Shown here: in pieces, positions 15,696 through 24,841 of the stretch
Position numbering within the stretch: the stretch's first letter is position 1
Layout: every line of letters starts with the position of its first letter
Source of the DNA: Streptomyces hiroshimensis
Lineage (GTDB): Bacteria; Actinomycetota; Actinomycetes; Streptomycetales; Streptomycetaceae
NCBI RefSeq assembly: GCF_014650335.1
Contig: NZ_BMUT01000003.1
Coordinates: forward strand, 166,549-230,548
Direction: 5' to 3'
DNA length: 64,000 nucleotides
Program-made: the position numbers and the translations under genes
The notes under the pieces: generated by a model
Database searches by the model: none
Seen by the model: only the letters and a program-made list of their open reading frames with translations
What the model was told of the DNA's origin: nothing

Positions 15696-17257
15696 CAGGG
15701 GTCGGTGCCGTCCGCGTCGATCCAGCGGGACAGCAGGCTGGCCTTGCCCGGGACCGTCGGCGCGGTGAGGAGTGCTTCCACCTCGGTCCCGGAGAGGCCG
15801 CACTCCTTGTCGCACCGCTCGAATTCCCGCCGCGCGGCGGACCACAGCTCCCCGGCGGCCCCCGGGAAGCGGTGGGCGAGAGTGCCGGCGATCTCGGTGA
15901 GGTTGTTGACGACGAGGCAGTACACCAGGCGCTGCCAGGCAGCCTCACGAGACATCCAGGGGATCACCTTGGCGCCCTCGGTGTCGCGGAAGACGGCCTG
16001 CACGGGAATGCCGTCGGCGTCCACGGCGACCAGGGTGTTCTGAAGATGGCACTCGACCGCGACGCCGTGCCGGGCGTACGCCTCCAGCACAGGCTGGACG
16101 ACACAGCCCAGATAGGCCGACCACCAGGGCAGCGGGTCGGTGAGGCGGTCGAGGGGGCTGCCGTCGAAGCCCTCGGGGAGGGCGGCGGCCAGGACGGCGG
16201 TGGCGCCGGGGACCACGTGAGCGTCCAGGCCGTCGCGGACGAGGACGGGGAACACCTCGTCAAGGCCGCGGACCGTGCGGTGCCCGCGTTCGGTGAGCCA
16301 GGCCGCGGAGCCGCCCATCGCCCGGAAGGCGGCGGCTACCAGCGGGTCGGTGCGGCGCACATGGCGCAGTTCGTGCCGTCGCATCCGCCGGACGTCGTTG
16401 GTGATCTGCACTTCCAGGCTGAACTTCAGGAACAGGTCCCCCGTGGCTCCAGTGCCCCCGGCGTGTTCGGTGCCACCGGTGGCCCCGGTGGCCCCGGTGG
16501 CCCCGGTGGCCCCGGCGCGTAAGGGCCTACCGGGAATGTGGACCGTGCGCACCGACGAGGTGGCCCGGGCCTGCCAGGGGGTGGTGCCCAGCCGCACGAG
16601 GCGGCCTTCGGCGAAGGCGGTGCGCACGGCGGGCAGGTGGTGGGTGAGGTCGAGCTGCCAGGGGTGGGCGGGCAGCAGGCGGTAGCCGGAGGGGGCCTCG
16701 CCCAGGGCGTCGAGGGCCTTGGTGTCGCCGTCGTCGATCACTGCGTCCTCGCGCACGCCCAGCAGGATGAGCGGGAAGCGGGCGTACGCCTCGGGGGCGT
16801 AGCGCAGCCAGGCGGCGGGTGGGCCGCCGCCGCTGCGGGCCTTGGGGGCCGGGTGGAAGGGGTGGCCCATGACCAGGGCCTGTTCGGAGCGCAGCCACGG
16901 GTCGTCGGGCGGAGGGGCGCAAGCCCGGGCGGCCAGGAGGGCCTCCACGGCCGTGCGGCTGGCGGTCATCTCGGCGGCCAGGGCGGCGTTGGTGCGTCCG
17001 GTGGCGGCGCGCATCTCCTGGACGGTGAGGTCGACGAGCCCGGAGTGTCCCAGGGGCCGCCAGGTGGCGCCGGACCACAGCTCGGGCGCCGCAGGCCGGT
17101 GACCGGTGCGCACACGCAGCAGCCGGCCGCTGGCGCGCAGGCGGTGGACGGCACGGCCGGCGACCGGTTCCCCGGCCGGGGCTGCGGCTTCTCGAAGGAG
17201 GCAGTTGAGCAACGGCGTAACGGCCAGTGCGTCGGCTGCCTGGGCAAAGGTGTTCAT
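15620..17257 (-). CDS. IucA/IucC-family NIS siderophore synthetase A
   Basis: A 545-residue protein of the NRPS-independent siderophore synthetase family. GHPFHPAPKARSG (ATP-phosphate region), LLPAHPWQLD, KFSLEVQITNDVRR and VECHLQNTLVAV are family landmarks in the right order, and the C-terminal FhuF-like region is present. The family joins citrate or another carboxylate to an amine or alcohol using ATP. The start NTFAQAADALAVTPLLNCLLREA is typical for IucA/IucC proteins. An insertion before the KFSLEV strand contains a Gly-Ala-Thr repeat (16478-16513). It faces a second NIS synthetase across only 42 bases. Confidence 0.9.
   Translation of the reverse strand: MNTFAQAADALAVTPLLNCLLREAAAPAGEPVAGRAVHRLRASGRLLRVRTGHRPAAPELWSGATWRPLGHSGLVDLTVQEMRAATGRTNAALAAEMTASRTAVEALLAARACAPPPDDPWLRSEQALVMGHPFHPAPKARSGGGPPAAWLRYAPEAYARFPLILLGVREDAVIDDGDTKALDALGEAPSGYRLLPAHPWQLDLTHHLPAVRTAFAEGRLVRLGTTPWQARATSSVRTVHIPGRPLRAGATGATGATGATGGTEHAGGTGATGDLFLKFSLEVQITNDVRRMRRHELRHVRRTDPLVAAAFRAMGGSAAWLTERGHRTVRGLDEVFPVLVRDGLDAHVVPGATAVLAAALPEGFDGSPLDRLTDPLPWWSAYLGCVVQPVLEAYARHGVAVECHLQNTLVAVDADGIPVQAVFRDTEGAKVIPWMSREAAWQRLVYCLVVNNLTEIAGTLAHRFPGAAGELWSAARREFERCDKECGLSGTEVEALLTAPTVPGKASLLSRWIDADGTDPCYLPAPNPLAVRPPVMGRRSSRPGQ
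16478..16513. repeat. Four 9-bp tandem units coding Gly-Ala-Thr in NIS synthetase A
   Basis: Four exact GGTGGCCCC units on the + strand give a (Gly-Ala-Thr)n loop on the coding strand, with degenerate copies on either side. It lies between conserved strands, so variable copy number should be tolerated. Confidence 0.85.
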
Positions 17258-17299
17258 CGGTCATCAGTATGTGTGGAGTGTGTTCGGACGCGGTAGGAC

Positions 17300-18802
17300 A
17301 TGCGCGTGTGCCGAACCGTCGCCGAGCGGGACCTCGCAGCCGAACTTGACCGTGAACGGCCGGAATTGCTCTCGCCCTACCTGGCCGCGCTGCCCGGCGC
17401 GCGGGCTGCGGTGCTGGCCCGGCTGTGGCGCGGGCTGGTCCATGAGCCGCTGCCCTGGGTCGCGAGCCGCACGTCCGGAGGCGACGGCGTCACGCTGCGG
17501 CTGACCGACGGGCGTCGGCTGCACGGCCCGCGGTCGGACCCGTGGGCGACGGGGACGACAGTCGGCTCGCTGGAGCTGGACGGCGCCCCGTACAGCCATC
17601 CCGCCCTGCTGATGGCGGCCCTGTCAGTGCCGGGCCGGGCACGGTTCGCCGCGGAACTCGACGGCAGCACCGCCTCGTTGGCCTTGTCCCGGACGGCGCC
17701 TCGCCCGACGAAGCCGCCGGCCCGGCCGTGGGAGTGGGAGCAGCGGTCGCCGGACGGCCATCCCTACCACCCCGGTTGCCGGTCCCGCCCCGGCTTCTCG
17801 GCCACCGAACAACTGGCGTACGCCCCGGAGCACCGCCCGGTGGTGGGCCTGCGACTGGCACCCGTGACGGGCGCCATGCTCCGCGGCCCGTGGCCGTCCG
17901 GGCTCCGGGACGGCGACACGGCGCTGATCCCGGTGCACCCCTGGCAGGCGGAGCACGTCTTGGCCGACCGCAGGCTGCTTCCCGGGCCGCAGGCCCATCC
18001 GCTCCTGGCCTTGCGCACCCTCGACCTCGGCAGGGACCTTCACGTCAAAACCTCGGTGAGCGCCCAGCTGACGTCTGCCGTACGGGACATCTCCGCCTAT
18101 TCGGTGGAGAACGCTCTGATCACCTCCGACGTCGCCGCGCGCGTCGCGGACCGCCTGGGCGGGCGGCTTCACGTCACCCGGATGCTGGCGGCGGCGGGGG
18201 CGGGCACGCCGGATCTGGCGGCGGTGCTGCGGGAGTCGCCGTACGCGTACGCCGGGACGGGGGAACAGGTCATCCCCGTGGCCGAGTTGCCCGCGTATCT
18301 CGCACCACACTCCCCCCGGGCGCGGCTCGAGCGGATCACCGGCTTCGCGCGGCTGGCCCTCGGCGTCTGCCTGGACCTGCTCGACCTGGGGGTGGCGCTG
18401 GAGGCGCACGGGCAGAACCTCCTCGTCGTCCTCGACGCGGAAGGCCGGGCCCGTCGGCTCGTGTACCGCGACCTGGCCGACATCCGGATCAGCCCGGCCC
18501 GGCTGGTCCGGAACGGCTTCCCGGCACCGCCGCTGAGCGGCCGGCTCCTCAACGACGATTCCACCGCCCTGCGCCGCAAAGCACTCGGCTGCCTGATCAC
18601 GGGGGCGCTGGGCCCGCTGGCGGGAAACGCCCCCACGCTGGGCACGGTCCTGGAGGCCGCCACCCGGGATCTCGCCCGGACGGCGGACCTGCAAGCCCTC
18701 CGGACGGAGCCGCTGCCGGCGAAGGCGCTCACACTGATGCGGCTGACGGGGGGCGACCAATGGGCACAGCTGCCCAATCCGCTGTTCAATGCGCAGGGTT
18801 GA
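17300..18802 (+). CDS. IucA/IucC-family NIS siderophore synthetase B
   Basis: A 500-residue second NIS synthetase. GHPYHPGCRSRPGF, LIPVHPWQAEH, HVKTSVSAQLTSAVRDIS and LEAHGQNLLVVLDAEGRARRLVYRDL are the expected family motifs. It is only distantly similar to synthetase A, which fits two successive condensations on one backbone. ATG 17300 was chosen; a GTG six bases later is equally possible. No iron box of DmdR/IdeR type was recognised in the 42-base divergent spacer. No transporter, hydroxylase or decarboxylase gene is adjacent, so this locus alone would not build a complete hydroxamate siderophore. Confidence 0.9.
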   Translation: MRVCRTVAERDLAAELDRERPELLSPYLAALPGARAAVLARLWRGLVHEPLPWVASRTSGGDGVTLRLTDGRRLHGPRSDPWATGTTVGSLELDGAPYSHPALLMAALSVPGRARFAAELDGSTASLALSRTAPRPTKPPARPWEWEQRSPDGHPYHPGCRSRPGFSATEQLAYAPEHRPVVGLRLAPVTGAMLRGPWPSGLRDGDTALIPVHPWQAEHVLADRRLLPGPQAHPLLALRTLDLGRDLHVKTSVSAQLTSAVRDISAYSVENALITSDVAARVADRLGGRLHVTRMLAAAGAGTPDLAAVLRESPYAYAGTGEQVIPVAELPAYLAPHSPRARLERITGFARLALGVCLDLLDLGVALEAHGQNLLVVLDAEGRARRLVYRDLADIRISPARLVRNGFPAPPLSGRLLNDDSTALRRKALGCLITGALGPLAGNAPTLGTVLEAATRDLARTADLQALRTEPLPAKALTLMRLTGGDQWAQLPNPLFNAQG

Positions 18803-18866
18803 CTCTGGTTCAGAGGAGGGGCTGCTGCCGCGGCCGATTGGGCAGAGGGCCCCAGAGGCGGGAGAC

Positions 18867-19079
18867 GTGAACAGCACAGCGGGGCGAGTCGTCGTAGGCC
18901 GCAGGCGCGACGGCCAGTGGGTCGCCTCGGAGGTGACCGCTGCCGGTGACGGCCGCCAGCAACTCACCGGGTTCAGCGTCGAAGGTCCGGTCTTCCTGGC
19001 GCACCTCGCCTCCATTTTCGACCGGGCCTGGGGCGCGTTGCAGCCGCTCGACGAGTACGTGGCCAGACAGGGCCGGTGA
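18867..19079 (+). CDS. Small hypothetical protein (70 aa)
   Basis: A GTG start with GAGG eight bases upstream opens a 70-residue frame with good Streptomyces codon phase. The sequence has two short beta-like segments (GRVVVGRRRDGQWVASEV) and a C-terminal amphipathic helix, VFLAHLASIFDRAWGALQPL. That last part loosely resembles C-terminal helices of some actinobacterial effector-domain regulators. I do not recognise a family. It follows the NIS synthetase by 64 bases and is convergent with the protease-associated gene. Confidence 0.5.
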   Translation: MNSTAGRVVVGRRRDGQWVASEVTAAGDGRQQLTGFSVEGPVFLAHLASIFDRAWGALQPLDEYVARQGR

Positions 19080-19098
19080 CCTCCAGGCGCCGCCATGT

Positions 19099-19118
19099 CC
19101 CGGTTAACGGTTACCGGG
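19099..19118. terminator. Hairpin between convergent genes
   Basis: CCCGGT-taacggtt-ACCGGG forms a 6-bp stem with an 8-base loop. It overlaps the TAA stop of the minus-strand 95-residue protein and lies 20 bases after the + strand stop, so it may serve both directions. The short stem makes it only a fair candidate. Confidence 0.45.
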
Positions 19119-19398
19119 ATTGCTCACCCCCGAAGGGGCGCCTCTGTACGGACAGGCTCAGTGCGAGAACCCATGGCTCGGCCGACAGCCGCTCAAGGTC
19201 CCGGCGAGAGAGGTCGGCGGACATTGTCCGGCGCCCCTCGGGAACGCGGGAGACGCCCGCCGCTTTGAGCGTGGCGAGCTGCTCCGCCGAGGGCGGAGCA
19301 GTGAGGCGGATGACTACGGGAAAATCCCGCGCTTCGTCGTCGTCCGCGGTCGCGGCGAGGCGGACGGCGAGGGGAGCGTCGAGCTTTCCGTAGTCCAT
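19111..19398 (-). CDS. Stand-alone protease N-terminal-domain-like protein (possible inhibitor or chaperone)
   Basis: A 95-residue protein 14 bases downstream of the S8 protease gene. It starts MDYGKL, mirroring MEYRKL of the protease, and continues in the same order: a beta strand (FPVVIRLTAPP versus RAVVSLICTPG), a helix (AEQLATLKAAGV versus ATLDKVGYEGL), a second strand, then LERLSAEPWVLALSLSVQRRP versus LAEHHEIERIVSAHLMRP. This beta-alpha-beta-beta-alpha-beta order is that of subtilisin propeptides (inhibitor I9 fold). I infer a diffusible copy of the protease N-domain that inhibits it or helps it fold. The start ATG at 19398 has GAGAGG upstream. No signal peptide. Confidence 0.7.
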   Translation of the reverse strand: MDYGKLDAPLAVRLAATADDDEARDFPVVIRLTAPPSAEQLATLKAAGVSRVPEGRRTMSADLSRRDLERLSAEPWVLALSLSVQRRPFGGEQSR

Positions 19399-19412
19399 GT
19401 CGGCGCAGCCTC

Positions 19413-21158
19413 TCACAGGCCGGCCGCGTCGATCAGGCCGTAACCCCATTTCTGGTCGAATTCGCCTGCATGGCTGTGCGGGCGGGCGGAGTGGTCCTTG
19501 AGGATCTTCTTGACGCGTGCGGGGTCGAGGTTGTTGTCCCTTTCGAGCAGGAGGGCGCAGACTCCGGCCAGGAACGGGGAGGCCATGCTGGTTCCCTGCA
19601 GGGCGACGTGTGCGGTGTCGAGCGTCAATTCGCGGTCGGGTTCCGAGTCCTGGGAGAGAGAGGAGACGACCATGGCGCCCGGCGCGGTGACGTCGGGTTT
19701 CCTGGCGCCGTCCCGCAAGGGTCCTTCGCTGCTGAAGTCCGCGATGTCGTGGAGGCGCAGCCACGGGGCGCTGAACTGGTCGTGGTCGATGTCTTCCCAG
19801 GTGGTCTTGGTGGCATAGGCGGCGACGGTGATCACGGAGGAGGCACAGCCCGGGGAGCCGATCTTCATGTCGTCGGACGTCATCGGACCGTTGAACCGGG
19901 CGTGCCCGCTGGTGTCCAGGATCCACACGTCGGCGGTACCTCGGTCGGATGCCCCGCTGCCGCGGATCAGCAGTTGCCAGGTGGGCAGCAGGCCGGGGGA
20001 CAGCGATCGCCGTTCGGGCCGCACCATGATGAAGAAATTGCGGTCGTTGTTGAGGGAATTCGTCTCCGGCGTGGCGATCTCCACCTTTCCGTCGGGGAGG
20101 TCGTAGGTCCCGGCGGGGTTCTGCGTGGTCGGAAGCAGGGGCTGGAATTCCGTGCTGTGCCCGGAGGGCGCGGCGACGGCGACTTCGAAACGGCTGTCGG
20201 TCGCGTACCAGCCGTTGAGCATGAAGTCGTGACGCCGGCCCTTGATATCGGGGATGCACGGCAGGGATTTCACCGCCGTCCCGTCTACGGGTACGCGGGC
20301 GTGGATGTCGTCGGTGCCCTCGTTGCCGGCGGCGCAGCACACGATGCGCCCGGGACCGGTCTCGTCGTCGATGGCCTGCGACATCGAGTCGCTGCCGTCG
20401 TGGGGGTCGTAGTGTCCGCCCAGGCTGAGGTTGACCACCGTGGGCAGGCCCATCTCTTGACCGATGCGGAAGACGTACTGGACTCCGGCGATGATTCCGG
20501 GGTCGAGGAAGTTCGTCTTGACGGCCACGATGCGGGCGTCGGGGGCCACGCCTCCGTAGGTGGAGTCGGCGCCGGCGAAGATGCCGCTCACGTGACTGCC
20601 GTGGCCTTCGGTGTCGCGGGACTGGGTGATGTGTGAACCTTTGAGCTCCATGCCGTAGGCGCCTTCGGGGACTCCCGGCCCGTGCAGGGTCTGGTCCCAG
20701 ATCCGTTCGATGCGACCGGTGAAGGCGGGGTGGTGCGGGTCGATGCCGGTGTCGACGATGCCGACCAGCACGTCCTTGCCGGTGAGGCTGGTGGTGTTCT
20801 GGAACGAGTCCAGGCCCACGCTGGTGCGGGCCGCGTCGAGGTACGGGCGCATGAGGTGGGCGGAGACGATCCGCTCGATCTCGTGGTGTTCGGCGAGGGT
20901 CTCGAGGCCGTCGAAGGGAACGATGGCGGTACGGATCCGGTCTCCGCCTCGGTTGATCTCCAGGCCTTCGTACCCGACTTTGTCCAGCGTGGCGCCCGGC
21001 GTGCAGATGAGAGAGACGACGGCTCTCGTCGGCTTTGCCGGCTCGTCCACGGACACCCAGCCCAGGGAGGCCGACTGGCGGCGGAGTGAGGAGACGTCGT
21101 CCTGGCGGTACCGCTCGTAGGCGGCGGCCAATGAGGGTGCGAGCTTGCGATACTCCAT
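19413..21158 (-). CDS. S8-family (subtilisin-like) serine protease without signal peptide
   Basis: A 581-residue protease. The catalytic triad is complete: Asp136 in IVDTGID, His186 in EGHGSHVSG and Ser524 in GTSMASPF; the oxyanion Asn is in AAGNEG. Residues 1-125 form a propeptide-like N-domain but there is no signal peptide, so it should act in the cytoplasm or be exported without Sec. A ~130-residue beta-rich insertion separates AAGNEG from the Ser motif, as in large bacterial S8 proteases. It is followed by its small N-domain paralogue and diverges from the large-protein operon at 21583, which suggests it processes those products. Confidence 0.9.
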   Translation of the reverse strand: MEYRKLAPSLAAAYERYRQDDVSSLRRQSASLGWVSVDEPAKPTRAVVSLICTPGATLDKVGYEGLEINRGGDRIRTAIVPFDGLETLAEHHEIERIVSAHLMRPYLDAARTSVGLDSFQNTTSLTGKDVLVGIVDTGIDPHHPAFTGRIERIWDQTLHGPGVPEGAYGMELKGSHITQSRDTEGHGSHVSGIFAGADSTYGGVAPDARIVAVKTNFLDPGIIAGVQYVFRIGQEMGLPTVVNLSLGGHYDPHDGSDSMSQAIDDETGPGRIVCCAAGNEGTDDIHARVPVDGTAVKSLPCIPDIKGRRHDFMLNGWYATDSRFEVAVAAPSGHSTEFQPLLPTTQNPAGTYDLPDGKVEIATPETNSLNNDRNFFIMVRPERRSLSPGLLPTWQLLIRGSGASDRGTADVWILDTSGHARFNGPMTSDDMKIGSPGCASSVITVAAYATKTTWEDIDHDQFSAPWLRLHDIADFSSEGPLRDGARKPDVTAPGAMVVSSLSQDSEPDRELTLDTAHVALQGTSMASPFLAGVCALLLERDNNLDPARVKKILKDHSARPHSHAGEFDQKWGYGLIDAAGL

Positions 21159-21582
21159 GATCGCCCCCGTGCGTTTGATTGAGCGTTTGAGCTCGTGTTT
21201 TCCGAGAGCGCGACCCCTTTCAGGCTAGCAACGGTTGCGGAACACGGCATTTTGTGCACACTGTCGCCGCCGAACGCCCCTTCCGCCTCTGCTCACCCGG
21301 CGGCCACAGCCGTCCCAGCCCGCCGGGGGCGACATTGCGACGTCCGCGGACGGCGGTCCCGTCGCCCCAGGGGCCCCACCCCCTCGCACCCCCGAGGTAT
21401 CCGTTGCGGAGCATGAACCGCTCCCCACAATCACGCCCTTTATGCACCGATTCGACCATTGGCCGGATGCAATCACTTCAGTTCAGGTGTTGTCGGCATA
21501 TGCATGAGGACCTGTCCCGCGCATGCCATGATTCCGCCCGGTTCCACGCCCACTCGTCGCCCATGTCCGGGGAGAAGAACCC
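21159..21582. other. Divergent promoter region of protease and large-protein operon
   Basis: A 424-base region with no supported gene. The ends (21159-21250 and 21440-21520) are AT-richer than the middle and probably carry the two promoters. GGGGAGAAG lies just before the + strand ATG at 21583. Several GC-rich short dyads lie around 21320-21380 but none stands out as an operator. Confidence 0.5.
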
Positions 21583-24500
21583 ATGGCGTTATCGCTCGAC
21601 GAGCTGCTCGGCCTGTTCCCCGACTCCGGTGAGGACTTCCTCCTGCCCGTCGGCCGGCTCGGGGACATCCCCGGCATCGGCCCGCTGCTGGAGACCTGGC
21701 TGGCGTCGTCCGACCTGACCGTGGGCGGTGCCGTCCCCAACCGCGGCGAAGTGACCGTCCAGGGCACGTACTCCTTCACCCTGGTCGAAGGCCCCTGCCC
21801 CGTCCTCGTCTCGTTCACCGTGGACGCCGCCATGCTGGTCACCGGGATGGCCCTGGACTTCACCCTCCCGGCGACGGAGGACGACGCCGGCGAAGAGGAC
21901 TCCTTCGCCCCGCACCTGGTGCTGTCCGCGAGCGGCCAGGGACTGTCCGCCGCGCTCGTGCTGAAGTTCTCCGACGCGGACGGCAAGCCCAAGGAGATGG
22001 CGTTCACCGCCACCTTGGACGGCACGACGGTGATCGGCGACTGGTCGTCCGACGACGGTCTGTCCTGGAACGACGTCGCGCACGCGATCGGCTCCGCCCC
22101 CGCCGACCTGCCCGACCAGCTGGTCCCCGTGCTGAAGCAGGTCGCGTTCGCCTACGACAAGCGCAAGAGGGCGTTCGTGTTCTCGGCCGCCACCGAGTAC
22201 GTGCAGCTCGCCTTCGCCTCGCTGCCGCACCGGGCCGGCACTGGCGCCGCGGGGCCCCGGATCCGCGTCGTCCTGCTGCAGGGGAAGTACGAAGCGGGCC
22301 TCGCCGACCTGCCCTCGATCGGTGATCACGCCCCGGTCGAGGACGACCTGGTCTTCGCCGGGCTCCAGGCCTTCCACCTCTCCGCCGCCTTGACGGCCCG
22401 CAAGGTCAAGGCCCTCAACGAGCTGATGGCCAACACCGGTGTCAACCTGGGCCTGCCCAGCCGCAACCTCACCGCAGGCGCCTCGCTGGCCGTCACCGCC
22501 GGCGTCGCCACCACGGTCAAGAACTACGCCCTCGTCTATCCACTGCGCCGCAAGCAGCCGACACCGGGGCCGGGACCGGCCCCGACACCCCCGCCCCGCC
22601 TGCCGGCCACCCCGCAGGAGGACCCGGACGACGTCCCCGCGCAGGCCAGCATCCCGGTCGGGGCGACGTTCGGGCCGCTGCGGGTGTCCGAGATCGGCCT
22701 GTCCTACGCGAACGGCACGGCGCGGATCACCATCGACGCCACGGTCGACGCCGGCGGGATCGAGCTGAGCGCGTCCGAACTCGGTTTCGCCATCGGTCTT
22801 GACCACGGCGACTGGACCTTCCGGGCCACCCTCAGCGGCCTGGGCCTGTCCTACGACCGGCCGCCCGTCAGGATCGGGGGCGCCTTCCTCGTCAAGGAGT
22901 CCGAGCCTCCCTACGACATGCTGTTCGCGGGCATGGCCGTGATCGAGGCGCGGTTCGCCGCCGTCAAGGTCCTCGGCGCGTACGCCCGGGCCGAGGGCGG
23001 CTACCCGTCGCTGTTCCTGTACGGGGTCCTCGCGGGCCGCAAGGGGCTCGGCCCGCCCCCGTTCCAGGTCCGCGGGATCGCCGCCGGCTTCGGCTACAAC
23101 AGCTCCGTCCGGCTTCCCGCACCGGCCCAGACGCCGGAGTTCCCGTTCATCTCCGAGCTCGGTCACGGCGGCGCCGAGCGCCCGCCCCTGGAGGTGCTGG
23201 ACGACCTGCTCGACGGCACCGGGGGCCGGCCCCCGTGGCTGACCCCGGCGGCCGGGCAGGTGTGGTTCGCCCTCGGCATCGACTTCACCGTCTTCCAGCT
23301 GGTGGACGGCCAGGCGCTGGCGATCGTCGAGTTCGGCGACGACTTCACCGTCGCCGTCCTGGGCCTGGCCACGGCCGCGTTCCCCGTCCGGCGGCGCGGC
23401 TCCGGCGGAAAGAAGTACGCCCAGGTCCAGCTCGCGATGCAGGCGCTGTACACCTCGCGCGACAGCATGCTGGCGCTGGCCGCGGAGCTCACGCCCGAGT
23501 CGTACGTCCTGGACCCCGAGTGCCGGCTGACGGGCGGCCTGGCCTACCGCACCTGGTTCGGCGGGCGGCACAAGGGCGACTTCGTGTTCACCCTCGGCGG
23601 CTACCACCCCGATTTCCGGCGGCCCGATCACTACCCCGTCGTGCCGAGGCTCGGCTTCACGTGGGGCATCTCCGACGTCGTCACCGTCCGCGGCGAGGCG
23701 TACTGCGCGCTGACCCCCTCGGCGCTCATGGCCGGCGGCCGGCTGGAGGTGTCGTTCCACTCCGGCATCGTCGAGGCCTGGCTCGTCGCCAAGGTGGACG
23801 CGCTGGTCCAGTGGAAGCCCTTCTACTTCCGGCTCGGCATCGGCGTCCGTATCGGCTTCGCGGTCGACCTGTGGCTGTTCACCGTACGCGGCGAGGTCGG
23901 CGTCGACCTCGACGTGTGGGGACCGCCCGTGGGCGGCATCGCGACCGTGCACCTGTGGTGCATCGACTTCGACGTGTCATTCGGGGCGAGCGGCGAGCGT
24001 AAGCCCGATCCCGTCTCCTGGAGCGAGTTCCAGGAGCAGCTGCCCGCGCGCGACCAGATCCTGCGCATCACACCGCTCACCGGCATCCTGCCCGAGGACG
24101 AGGGCACGCGTGCCCGCCGCATGCAGGCCGGTGACGACCGCTGGGTCGTCTCCGCCGACGGCTTCTCCTTCGCCACGTCCACGGCTCTGCCTGCGTCGCA
24201 GGCCACGGCGGGGTCACGGCAGGTGAACGGCAAGACCCTCGACATCCGGCCCATGCAGGCCACCGGGCAGTCGTCCGTCCACCGCCTCACGGTGCTCCTC
24301 GGCGGCTACCCGTTCGACCCCTTCGACCCGGGCGTGCCGGAGCAGCGCCGCTGGCTGCTCGAACCGGTCAAGGACAACGTCCCGGAGGCGCTGTGGGGCA
24401 CGGGCGACCCCGAGGACGAGGACTTCGCGCCGGACCCGATCATCGAGGACCAGCTCACCGGGCTCGGCGTCACCGTGCCCAAGCCCGTGGACGGGCCGAC

Positions 24501-24813
24501 ACCGGGCAGGATGACCGACGTCTCCCTCGGCTTCGAGAGGCTGGCTCCCAGCGACGCCCTGCCGATCAGCCCCGCGGACCGGCCCACCGGCCCCGTGCCC
24601 CGGCCCTGGGAGCCGGGCGACGAGCCCACCAGCATCGGGACGATCGCCACCGGAATCGCCACGACCACCGTGCCGGCCCGCGACGCGCTCTATGCCGAGC
24701 TGACCGCGCTGGGCCTCGCCCCGCCCTCGCACGACCGCCTGGACGGCTTCGCCGCCCTCGCGGACAACACCTTCACCGCCGAACCCATGACGCTCGGCCC
24801 CGCAACGCTCTGA
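21583..24813 (+). CDS. Large DUF6603-like beta-rich protein
   Basis: A 1076-residue protein with no signal peptide. It looks like a protein of the DUF6603 group: an N-terminal helical start (MALSLDELLGLFPD), repeated beta segments with Leu-Gly-rich turns, and a C-terminal half with VRGEAYCALTPSALMAGGRLEVSFHSG and FRLGIGVRIGFAVDLWLFTVRGEVGVDLDVWGPPVGG, alternating hydrophobic strands like a beta-solenoid or barrel. A Pro-rich linker (PTPGPGPAPTPPPR) separates two halves near residue 325, and the last ~250 residues are acidic and less ordered. It opens a six-gene operon. The function of this group is unknown. Confidence 0.72.
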   Translation: MALSLDELLGLFPDSGEDFLLPVGRLGDIPGIGPLLETWLASSDLTVGGAVPNRGEVTVQGTYSFTLVEGPCPVLVSFTVDAAMLVTGMALDFTLPATEDDAGEEDSFAPHLVLSASGQGLSAALVLKFSDADGKPKEMAFTATLDGTTVIGDWSSDDGLSWNDVAHAIGSAPADLPDQLVPVLKQVAFAYDKRKRAFVFSAATEYVQLAFASLPHRAGTGAAGPRIRVVLLQGKYEAGLADLPSIGDHAPVEDDLVFAGLQAFHLSAALTARKVKALNELMANTGVNLGLPSRNLTAGASLAVTAGVATTVKNYALVYPLRRKQPTPGPGPAPTPPPRLPATPQEDPDDVPAQASIPVGATFGPLRVSEIGLSYANGTARITIDATVDAGGIELSASELGFAIGLDHGDWTFRATLSGLGLSYDRPPVRIGGAFLVKESEPPYDMLFAGMAVIEARFAAVKVLGAYARAEGGYPSLFLYGVLAGRKGLGPPPFQVRGIAAGFGYNSSVRLPAPAQTPEFPFISELGHGGAERPPLEVLDDLLDGTGGRPPWLTPAAGQVWFALGIDFTVFQLVDGQALAIVEFGDDFTVAVLGLATAAFPVRRRGSGGKKYAQVQLAMQALYTSRDSMLALAAELTPESYVLDPECRLTGGLAYRTWFGGRHKGDFVFTLGGYHPDFRRPDHYPVVPRLGFTWGISDVVTVRGEAYCALTPSALMAGGRLEVSFHSGIVEAWLVAKVDALVQWKPFYFRLGIGVRIGFAVDLWLFTVRGEVGVDLDVWGPPVGGIATVHLWCIDFDVSFGASGERKPDPVSWSEFQEQLPARDQILRITPLTGILPEDEGTRARRMQAGDDRWVVSADGFSFATSTALPASQATAGSRQVNGKTLDIRPMQATGQSSVHRLTVLLGGYPFDPFDPGVPEQRRWLLEPVKDNVPEALWGTGDPEDEDFAPDPIIEDQLTGLGVTVPKPVDGPTPGRMTDVSLGFERLAPSDALPISPADRPTGPVPRPWEPGDEPTSIGTIATGIATTTVPARDALYAELTALGLAPPSHDRLDGFAALADNTFTAEPMTLGPATL

Positions 24814-24841
24814 CACCCCCAACCGCGCGAGGGAATCCGCC

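Noticed and set aside
17258..17299. Possible iron-regulator box between the divergent NIS synthetases
   Set aside because: The 42 bases were read for a DmdR/IdeR-type palindrome and none was found.
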